In this document: positions 1 to 4,797 of the stretch, in pieces
Layout of the letters: each line of letters begins with the position of its first letter
How positions within the stretch are numbered: the stretch's first letter is position 1
Source of the DNA: Hungatella sp. UBA5982
GTDB lineage: Bacteria; Bacillota; Clostridia; Lachnospirales; Lachnospiraceae
Direction: 5' to 3'
Assembly (NCBI GenBank): GCA_002429965.1
Contig: DJBG01000164.1
Span: forward strand, 37,378-43,239
DNA length: 5,862 nucleotides
Made by a program: the position numbers and the translations under genes
Notes under the pieces: generated by a model
What the model was told of the DNA's origin: nothing
The model's input: the letters and a program-made list of their open reading frames with translations, nothing else
Databases searched by the model: none

Positions 1-402
1 CAAATCAATAAACCCATTACGATCCAGGCTCTGAATGAAAAAATCAATAACTCTTAATTGTTTATCCGTGTAACGTTCTAACTCCAGCTGCTCATAAACA
101 TAAGTATAAATATTTTTTGTATTTGAAGCATCAAACTCCTGGTTGCTGCTCTCATTACCTTCTTCTAAAAAACCTGCAGTATTTTTTAAAGGCTTGCAGT
201 AATTTGATTGATACCACGCTTGATAATCTTCCTGAGTATAAGATTCGGCTCTGGAATTTATTTGTTCCAGTAAGGGATTTTCCATATATTCATTTTCCAT
301 ATACCGGCTCAGCTCACAATTGCATAATGCAAGCAATTCCAGTGAAGATATCTGGTTTTGAGATAGCAGCTGACGTTGTTCAACCGTTAATTTGTGTTTC
401 AT
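1..402 (-). CDS. rpoN: RNA polymerase sigma-54 factor RpoN, N-terminal part (cut by left edge)
   Basis: This frame is open for 134 codons from an ATG at 402 down to base 1 without a stop, so the gene is truncated by the window and not broken. Residues about 8-46 match sigma-54 region I, the activator-interacting segment: glutamine- and leucine-rich, with SLELLAL followed by ELSRYMENEYMENPLLE, ending in the characteristic E-x-NPLLE. Residues about 48-95 are an acidic, low-conservation linker (region II). Residues about 101-134 (YVYEQLELER, then SLDRNGFIDL) match the start of the core-RNA-polymerase-binding domain. The DNA-binding helix-turn-helix and RpoN box would lie beyond base 1. In the family, sigma-54 directs polymerase to -24/-12 promoters and needs an ATPase activator. 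The start is fixed by GGGAGG at 408-413, five bases upstream. A terminator at 461-491 separates it from dcyD, so it is probably transcribed alone. Confidence 0.88.
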   Translation of the reverse strand, partial: MKHKLTVEQRQLLSQNQISSLELLALCNCELSRYMENEYMENPLLEQINSRAESYTQEDYQAWYQSNYCKPLKNTAGFLEEGNESSNQEFDASNTKNIYTYVYEQLELERYTDKQLRVIDFFIQSLDRNGFIDL

Positions 403-436
403 GGCAACCTCCCTTTGCAACCATTGCGTTAGAAAT

Positions 437-465
437 ATTATACCACACGGAAGTCTGAGTAAAAA
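437..465 (-). promoter_or_regulatory. Probable vegetative promoter of rpoN
   Basis: On the minus strand a perfect TATAAT occupies 442-437. It is preceded by TGG, giving an extended -10 (TGGTATAAT). Seventeen bases further upstream is TTTTTA (465-460), a poor -35 that coincides with the U-tract of the dcyD terminator. The extended -10 could compensate. Transcription would start near 430, leaving a short leader with the GGGAGG ribosome site of rpoN. Confidence 0.55.
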
Positions 466-491
466 GAGCGAAGTTTTATATCACCTCGCTC
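461..491 (-). terminator. Intrinsic terminator after dcyD
   Basis: Read on the minus strand, GAGCGAGGT (491-483) pairs with ACTTCGCTC (474-466). This is a 9-bp stem with one G-U pair and an 8-base loop, followed directly by five T residues (465-461). It begins about 30 bases past the dcyD stop codon and lies before rpoN, so it should end the dcyD transcript and insulate rpoN. Confidence 0.85.
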
Positions 492-519
492 ACTTTTATC
501 ACGGAGTACGTCACATTAT

Positions 520-1548
520 TCATTCAAGAATTGTAACCCCATCAATTAATTCTTTTTCAAATTCCACCCTATGATGCTTCGTGTATAATCCCGGCGCTCC
601 TCCTGTATGGATCATGATGATCTTCTCACCTTTTTTGATTTTCCCTTCCTTAACCATATCTATGATTGCGGCAAAACATTTTCCTGTGTAACAGGGATCA
701 AGCAGGATGGCTTCTTTTCCTGCCATCAGACGAACCGCATCTCTTACCTCCTTTGAAGGCAGATTGTATCCGCCCCGGACATAATCTTTTTCAATATCAA
801 AATCTTTTCGTCCAGCACTTATTTTCATTCCATACTTTTCTTTTACGCTGTCAAACAATTCAACAATGCTATGCTCTTTGTAATCATCAAAGGGAGAAAT
901 CGCTACACCGGTTAATGCCAGGCCGGAGTCTTCATTATGGAATCCACAATACAGGCCCATATAGGTCCCTAAACTGCCTGCTGCAGAAATAACCCGTGCA
1001 TCTCCGATTCCCATGGCAGCTGCCTGCTTTGTAAGTTCAACTGCACATTCATAGTACCCCAGGATACCGACATCATCAGAACCACCAAGGGGTATGTAAT
1101 AAACGGTCTCTCCCTGAGCCTCATATTTTTTGATTGTACCCTTAACCAACTCTTTATACTGTTCAAGAGATGGACGGCCGTCATCCTTTTTAATGATTAC
1201 TTCAGCGCCCATTAACCGGTCCAACAGTAAGTTTGCCGACAATTCTCCTGGGTAATCCCCAATTGCAACAATCGCACACCTCATATTGTGCTTAGCCGCC
1301 ACAGCCGCTGTCAACCGGCCATGATTTGTTTGTACTCCGCCCTCAGTAATAAGCATGGTCGCACCTTTGTTTTGCGCTTCTTTTAAAATATACTCCAGCT
1401 TTCGAAGCTTATTGCCTCCCATGCCCAGACCAGTCAAATCATCACGCTTAAGATACATTTGGATCCCTAATTCTTCTGATATATTTTTAAGATACTCCAA
1501 AGGAGTGGGTAAATTCAATAATGAGACTTTCTCTTGACCTAAAACCAT
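520..1548 (-). CDS. dcyD: D-cysteine desulfhydrase (PLP fold type II, ACC deaminase family)
   Basis: The 342-residue product has the usual length and layout of DcyD, which converts D-cysteine to pyruvate, sulfide and ammonia in the cytosol. An N-terminal NLPTPLEYL segment and KRDDLTGLGMGGNKLRKLE carry the presumed PLP-binding Lys47. GVQTNHGR (71-78) is the substrate loop. AAGSLGT (189-195) is the phosphate-binding loop. LLDPCYTGK (282-290) and IHTGGAPGLY (313-322) close the active site. As I recall the literature, Thr after Tyr287 (ACC deaminases have Glu) and Thr315 (ACC deaminases have Leu) separate D-cysteine desulfhydrases from ACC deaminases. Both are Thr here. Thr74 replaces the Ser usual in the QSN loop. 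The ATG start has an excellent TAAGGAGG seven bases upstream. The stop is TGA, followed by a terminator. The gene stands downstream of cyuA with its own upstream region, which includes a repeat shared with cyuA. Other D-amino acids or thioethers could be substrates. Confidence 0.87.
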   Translation of the reverse strand: MVLGQEKVSLLNLPTPLEYLKNISEELGIQMYLKRDDLTGLGMGGNKLRKLEYILKEAQNKGATMLITEGGVQTNHGRLTAAVAAKHNMRCAIVAIGDYPGELSANLLLDRLMGAEVIIKKDDGRPSLEQYKELVKGTIKKYEAQGETVYYIPLGGSDDVGILGYYECAVELTKQAAAMGIGDARVISAAGSLGTYMGLYCGFHNEDSGLALTGVAISPFDDYKEHSIVELFDSVKEKYGMKISAGRKDFDIEKDYVRGGYNLPSKEVRDAVRLMAGKEAILLDPCYTGKCFAAIIDMVKEGKIKKGEKIIMIHTGGAPGLYTKHHRVEFEKELIDGVTILE

Positions 1549-1576
1549 AATAATACCTCCTTACATAGATGCCAAT

Positions 1577-1605
1577 ATTTTCAGTTGTAAATATAAATGA
1601 GTCAA
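1577..1605 (-). promoter_or_regulatory. Candidate promoter of dcyD
   Basis: On the minus strand TTGACT (1605-1600, five of six matches to the -35 consensus) is followed after 17 bases by GAAAAT (1582-1577, four of six to TATAAT). The -35 box is formed by the end of the 41-base repeat. An alternative -10, TATATT at 1595-1590, sits next to the repeat much as the TATAAT of the cyuA promoter does. Which of the two is used cannot be decided by eye. Confidence 0.4.
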
Positions 1606-1640
1606 TCGGATATTAGTAATCCGCTTCGTTACTTGATGAG
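1600..1640 (-). repeat. 41-base intergenic repeat, copy 1 (upstream of dcyD)
   Basis: This segment matches 3063-3103 at 35 of 41 positions, in the same orientation relative to the downstream gene. In plus-strand letters it opens with AGTCAATCGGATATT, then a variable 3-base spacer, then AATCC, CTTCG and CTTGAT. It contains an inverted repeat, CGGAT and ATCCG around a 7-base loop. The outer TCAA and TTGA can also pair. It ends 51 bases before the dcyD start codon. It could be an operator, an RNA leader hairpin or a dispersed genomic repeat. Confidence 0.8.
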
Positions 1641-1659
1641 GGTCAATTGCCGATGCTGT

Positions 1660-1699
1660 AAAAAACCCGGTCTTAGTATATTACATGTGGCAATGACCG
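1660..1699 (-). terminator. Weak candidate terminator after cyuA
   Basis: On the minus strand CGGTC (1699-1695) can pair with GACCG (1672-1668). After two further G residues comes a run of six T (1665-1660). The stem is only 5 bp and the loop is 22 bases, so termination may be partial and some cyuA transcripts may continue into dcyD. Confidence 0.35.
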
Positions 1700-1711
1700 T
1701 ATATATTCCAG

Positions 1712-3022
1712 TTACTCGCCAATCATGATCTTAACAATTTCGCGGTCCGTCTCACGCATTCCTTCCTTACCAAGCCGTCCGACATTACGTATGGTCTCCT
1801 CAACATCACGGTTAATAATTCCTTCACCAGAACGGAATTGCTGTTCCCCATTTTTAAACATGTCATGGCCTAAGAGCCCTGCCATAATACTGGTGGCTAT
1901 TTTCCCTGCACAGGAAGGCTTGGCTCCGTCACAGATCATGCCAGATGTAATGACAACAGAATTTACAAGAGTATGTGCTATCTCCTCATATCCACCGCCT
2001 AATAGATAGGCGATACCACAAGCAGCAGCACAACCGGCACTGACAGCGCCGCAATAAGCTGACAAACGGCCAATTCCAGTCTTTTCATGGATGGATATCA
2101 GGTTTGCAAGGGCAAGGGCACTATATAATTTATCCCTTGTCACACCCAAATCATTTGCATACTCAATCACGGGCACTGAAACCGTGATCCCCTGATTACC
2201 GCTGCCGGAGTTAATGATTACCGGAAGTTCACAGCCACTCATTCTTGCATCACTGCCGGCCGCTGCCTTGGCAATTGCGCGATTACGGACATCATTTCCG
2301 TAAGAAGCAAGCCAGGTACTCCCTATGTTTGCGCCATAATCATTCTTTAACCCCTCTTCAGCAATCGCCATGTTGTAATTAATTTGAGGATCTAATATGC
2401 CTTTTACATCATTGACCTGCAGAGAATTTGCGAATTCGATTATATCGTTTAAGTTTAGCAGGCTTTTATCTGTTAGGCCCACCTCCAAAGTCTTTTCAAT
2501 GTTATTACCGCTCCCCGGTTCACAGCTGGCTTCCAAATTAAATAACGTTTCTCCATTTTTCTCAATTAATATGATATTTGTATGATATTGGGCGATTCTC
2601 AGTTTTACATACTCATTCCCTTTAAATAAAATGAGCACGATGTCAAACGTCAGTTCTCCGTCTATCGCTTTTACCGTAATTGGTACATGATTCACAAAGT
2701 CTCTTATCTCTGACTTTTTATCGTTGCTAACTACGGAAATAACCTCCAGATGCTTGGAAGCGTCACCTGCAACGATTCCTGCTGCTACTGCTGCCTCAAT
2801 TCCCTTTAAGCCATCCGTATTAGGTACCACAACGCTTTTTACATTTTTAATAATATTATAGCTTACATGTACTTCTACTTTATCAGGCAAGCCGCCAAGC
2901 ACTTCTCTTGCTTTTGCCGCACCATATCCTAAGGCGATCGGTTCCGTACATCCCATTGCCGGTACTAACTCTTCTTTTAAAATCTGCACATATGTTGTAT
3001 AACGTAAATCTTTCGTATCCAT
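1712..3022 (-). CDS. cyuA: L-cysteine desulfidase, [4Fe-4S], CyuA/YhaM (UPF0597) family
   Basis: From the chosen start the product has 436 residues, the usual size for this family. It is a cytosolic enzyme that degrades L-cysteine to pyruvate, sulfide and ammonia, related to the iron-sulfur L-serine dehydratase alpha domain. The N-terminal PAMGCTEPIALG places Cys25 where the archaeal desulfidase has its proposed catalytic Cys25. Near the C-terminus Cys324 (AYCGAV), Cys364 (MICDGAKPSC) and Cys371 are spaced 40 and 7 residues apart. As I recall, this is the same spacing as the cluster-associated Cys282, Cys322 and Cys329 of the Methanocaldococcus enzyme. SGSGNQGI (272-279) is another family motif. 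ATG 3022 is preferred over ATG 3037 because GGGGAGG lies six bases upstream of it, inside the longer version. The gene has its own promoter region, lies after the symporter and glutaredoxin-like genes and precedes dcyD. Activity on L-serine cannot be excluded. Confidence 0.9.
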   Translation of the reverse strand: MDTKDLRYTTYVQILKEELVPAMGCTEPIALGYGAAKAREVLGGLPDKVEVHVSYNIIKNVKSVVVPNTDGLKGIEAAVAAGIVAGDASKHLEVISVVSNDKKSEIRDFVNHVPITVKAIDGELTFDIVLILFKGNEYVKLRIAQYHTNIILIEKNGETLFNLEASCEPGSGNNIEKTLEVGLTDKSLLNLNDIIEFANSLQVNDVKGILDPQINYNMAIAEEGLKNDYGANIGSTWLASYGNDVRNRAIAKAAAGSDARMSGCELPVIINSGSGNQGITVSVPVIEYANDLGVTRDKLYSALALANLISIHEKTGIGRLSAYCGAVSAGCAAACGIAYLLGGGYEEIAHTLVNSVVITSGMICDGAKPSCAGKIATSIMAGLLGHDMFKNGEQQFRSGEGIINRDVEETIRNVGRLGKEGMRETDREIVKIMIGE

Positions 3023-3035
3023 ATCAATCCTCCCC
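3023..3035 (-). promoter_or_regulatory. Ribosome binding site that sets the cyuA start
   Basis: GGGGAGG (3035-3029 on the minus strand) lies six bases from ATG 3022. An in-frame ATG at 3037 would place this strong site inside the coding sequence and has only a weak AGG upstream. The shorter 436-residue protein is therefore chosen. Confidence 0.8.
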
Positions 3036-3055
3036 ATTGCCTGGACTTCCGACTT

Positions 3056-3084
3056 ATTATATAGTCAATCGGATATTCGCAATC
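3056..3084 (-). promoter_or_regulatory. Probable promoter of cyuA, overlapping the repeat
   Basis: A perfect TATAAT sits at 3061-3056 on the minus strand, one base past the end of the 41-base repeat. The -35 must fall inside the repeat. Candidates are GATTGC (3084-3079, 17-base spacer) and TTGCGA (3082-3077, 15-base spacer), and neither is strong. A weak -35 buried in a conserved element would suit an activated or otherwise regulated promoter. The predicted leader is about 27 bases. Confidence 0.55.
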
Positions 3085-3103
3085 CACTTCGCTGCTTGAT
3101 TAG
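3063..3103 (-). repeat. 41-base intergenic repeat, copy 2 (upstream of cyuA)
   Basis: This is the second copy of the element at 1600-1640, with six substitutions and no gaps. The GGAT/ATCC hairpin arms are kept, and two of the substitutions fall in the loop between them. The outermost C-G pair of copy 1 is lost here. It lies between the terminator at 3110-3153 and the TATAAT box of cyuA, and it ends 40 bases before the cyuA start codon. Confidence 0.8.
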
Positions 3104-3109
3104 ATTAAG

Positions 3110-3153
3110 AAGCGGGGTTTATATGGAAGTTTCCTATATACCCCGCTTTTTTT
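3110..3153. terminator. Strong hairpin terminator, possibly bidirectional
   Basis: AAGCGGGGT (3110-3118) pairs perfectly with ACCCCGCTT (3140-3148). Inner ATAT/ATAT and GGA/TCC helices extend the stem, with small bulges and an AGTT tip loop. It lies about 30 bases past the stop of the glutaredoxin-like gene and should end that operon. The clean T-run (3147-3153) is on the plus strand. In the minus direction, which the genes use, the stem is followed only by CTTAATC after its own two T residues. Termination of the operon may therefore be weaker than that of any incoming plus-strand transcript. Confidence 0.8.
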
Positions 3154-3184
3154 AAATTTAGAATCCACTCACCTTTTATGAATA

Positions 3185-3442
3185 TTACAGTTTTTCCAAT
3201 ACCTCATCTAAGTCTAAGGTTTTGGTTCCATCTTCAAGAATAAAAAATGGAATTCCAATACCACCGTTCTCTTTAACCGCTTCATATGCCGGTTCCGATT
3301 CACGTGCAGCAAGATATGCTTTTAAATCCTTTAAATCCGCTGATAAATTTTTAAAATCTACGCTGGCTTTCATATCGATCAGCTTATTCAGCGCGTACAG
3401 TGTGTCTGGACATAAGTGGCTTCCAATAATTGTTATTTTCAT
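3185..3442 (-). CDS. Small glutaredoxin-like (thioredoxin-fold) protein, monothiol CPDT
   Basis: The 85-residue product has a compact glutaredoxin/thioredoxin fold pattern. The first strand, KITIIGS, leads to the active-site motif LCPDT (Cys11-Pro-Asp-Thr14), then a helix, a second strand (ASVDFKNLS) and a lysine- and alanine-rich helix. GIGIPFFIL follows, in which Pro65 is the expected cis-proline, and the acidic C-terminal helix is DLDEVLEKL. This resembles the clostridial glutaredoxin-related proteins. The second cysteine of CxxC is replaced by Thr, so simple dithiol disulfide reduction is unlikely. Monothiol chemistry (deglutathionylation-like exchange, thiol-adduct handling or Fe-S cluster work) is more plausible. 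The gap to the symporter stop is 18 bases, with an AAAGGA ribosome site, so the two are probably co-transcribed. Its position between a transporter and cysteine-degrading enzymes suggests a role in cystine or thiol handling, but that is inference. The exact substrate is unknown. Confidence 0.75.
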   Translation of the reverse strand: MKITIIGSHLCPDTLYALNKLIDMKASVDFKNLSADLKDLKAYLAARESEPAYEAVKENGGIGIPFFILEDGTKTLDLDEVLEKL

Positions 3443-3460
3443 AAGTTTCTATCCTTTCTT

Positions 3461-4735
3461 TTATGCAGTAATATCTGATTTTTCGACGAATTCTTTGTTG
3501 TTGCTTGTTATGTGATTATTAATCCATTCTTTCCCTTCAACCATTCTGGCTACCATCATGGAAGCTATGGCATCACCAGATGAATTTAAGCAGGTAGCAG
3601 CAGGGTCAAACAGGAAACCTAAGGTTGCAATTAACGGAAATGCCTCTGGTGGAAAACCAAAAAGACCGACGATCAGCATTTCGCCTACCAAACCTCCACC
3701 CGGCGCTCCGGATAATACAAATGCAGATAAAATCGCTACAACAATTGACATTGCATAAGTACCAACTCCTGTGAACGGTTGATGAAACACTCCAAACAAA
3801 AATGCAATCTTAACAATGGAAGATAATACCGAACCGTCCATATGCATGGTCGCTCCCATTGGAAGAACAATCTCTCTAATATCCTTTGGAACTCCCATTT
3901 TGTCACAAGCGTCCAGATTTACAGGCAGAGCAGCCATTGAGCTTTGAGTTGCGAAAGCAGTCAATGCAGGAGTAGGAACAAATTTCAGCATACGGCGAAC
4001 CCCTTCTTTTCCACCTGCCATATAGGAATACAACGGGAAGAATATTACCACATAAATTAAGCAGAGTGGATAATACAAAATCATAGAACGACCGTAATCA
4101 CCAATTAAACTTGGTCCAAACTCTCCTACTAAGTTGGCAAAATATGCACCCAGACCGATCGGAGCAAATTTCATGATTAAATTGACCATCTTCATGATGA
4201 CATTATTTAAGTTCGTAAGCATTTTCCCAACAGGACTCTCGTCACCACCGCATGCACTTACACAGAATCCAAACATGACAGAAAAAATAATCAACGGAAG
4301 CATGTTCTGGCGGCTTAAAAGTTCCGGAAAATCGGAAACAGTAAGAGCTCCGACAATCATGTCACCAACAGCGGTAGCTTCTCCGACTTCCGATGCACCC
4401 ATAGCAATTGAGGTGCTTGCTGCAGGCGGGAAAATATTCACCGCAAACAGAACCAGTACAGCTGCGACAGCGCCAGTGCCGATAAAAACAACGATAAGAT
4501 TCACTAAAATACTACCAAGACGTTTCATATTTACCATGCTTCCCACAGCACTGGAAATAGAAACCATGACCATCGGAACAACGATTGTAAACATCAAGTT
4601 AAGGAAAATATCGCCAAGCGGTTTAACAATTGCAGCCTTCTCACCTGCAACCAATCCAAAACCTGAACCGATCAGGATTCCCAGCACCAACAGGATAGGG
4701 AACCGATAGCTTTTCCAGATATCTTTTTTATTCAT
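3461..4735 (-). CDS. DAACS-family Na+-coupled amino acid symporter (neutral amino acid or cystine/cysteine suspected)
   Basis: The 424-residue membrane protein has the GltPh/EAAT (DAACS) layout. There are six N-terminal transmembrane helices, then the HP1 hairpin with TQSSMAALP (263-271), TM7 with HMDGS (298-302, family NMDGT), HP2 with SGAPGGG (342-348), and TM8 with DPAATCLNSSGD (377-388). Compared with GltPh from memory, Asp377 equals Asp394, which binds the substrate amino group. Asn384 and Asp388 equal Asn401 and the sodium ligand Asp405. The side-chain-carboxylate-binding Arg397 is Ala380, and its partner Asp390 is Gly373. This argues against aspartate, glutamate or dicarboxylates and for a small neutral amino acid. 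Some DAACS members carry cystine (TcyP) or serine/threonine (SstT). ATG 4735 is chosen over an in-frame TTG at 4774 because AAGGAG (4751-4746) is ten bases upstream. It follows the C-S lyase by 62 bases with no terminator. Confidence 0.87.
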   Translation of the reverse strand: MNKKDIWKSYRFPILLVLGILIGSGFGLVAGEKAAIVKPLGDIFLNLMFTIVVPMVMVSISSAVGSMVNMKRLGSILVNLIVVFIGTGAVAAVLVLFAVNIFPPAASTSIAMGASEVGEATAVGDMIVGALTVSDFPELLSRQNMLPLIIFSVMFGFCVSACGGDESPVGKMLTNLNNVIMKMVNLIMKFAPIGLGAYFANLVGEFGPSLIGDYGRSMILYYPLCLIYVVIFFPLYSYMAGGKEGVRRMLKFVPTPALTAFATQSSMAALPVNLDACDKMGVPKDIREIVLPMGATMHMDGSVLSSIVKIAFLFGVFHQPFTGVGTYAMSIVVAILSAFVLSGAPGGGLVGEMLIVGLFGFPPEAFPLIATLGFLFDPAATCLNSSGDAIASMMVARMVEGKEWINNHITSNNKEFVEKSDITA

Positions 4736-4745
4736 AAGTACACTT

Positions 4746-4751
4746 CTCCTT
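4746..4751 (-). promoter_or_regulatory. Ribosome binding site that sets the symporter start
   Basis: AAGGAG on the minus strand is followed by a 10-base spacer and ATG 4735. The longer reading from TTG 4774 would add 13 polar, basic residues ahead of the first helix and has no comparable ribosome site. Confidence 0.7.
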
Positions 4752-4797
4752 TTTACCCCATAATTTGATTTCAAGTGACTTTCATAATTCCTTTATC

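Noticed and set aside
117..574. Plus-strand open frames of 113 and 60 codons near the left end
   Set aside because: They lie opposite rpoN, the terminator and the dcyD end. They have no credible ribosome site and no recognisable protein pattern, while the minus strand encodes clear sigma-54 sequence.
969..1184. Minus-strand 71-codon frame inside dcyD
   Set aside because: It is an alternate frame within an intact, well-conserved gene, with no sign of a frameshift or independent gene.
520..1548. ACC deaminase as the product
   Set aside because: Both discriminating positions carry Thr, as in D-cysteine desulfhydrases, rather than Glu and Leu.
1600..3103. The two repeat copies as a CRISPR array or insertion-sequence ends
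   Set aside because: There are only two copies, about 1.4 kb apart, flanking an intact enzyme gene. They are direct rather than inverted, with no regular spacers and no transposase.
1549..3184. Sigma-54 (-24/-12) promoters for cyuA or dcyD
   Set aside because: I looked in both intergenic regions for TGGCAC, five bases, then TTGC, and found no convincing match. TTGGCATCTATG near 1570 lacks the -12 half and runs into the ribosome site.
4134..4709. Plus-strand 191-codon open frame opposite the symporter
   Set aside because: It is a shadow of the symporter gene. Its composition (rich in Thr, Pro and Ile) mirrors the hydrophobic codons of the opposite strand, and it has no ribosome site.
4736..4785. 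Upstream TTG start for the symporter at 4774 and a four-residue frame starting at 4785
   Set aside because: The TTG start lacks a good ribosome site, while ATG 4735 has one. The short frame ends after MKVT, and I see no regulatory logic for it.
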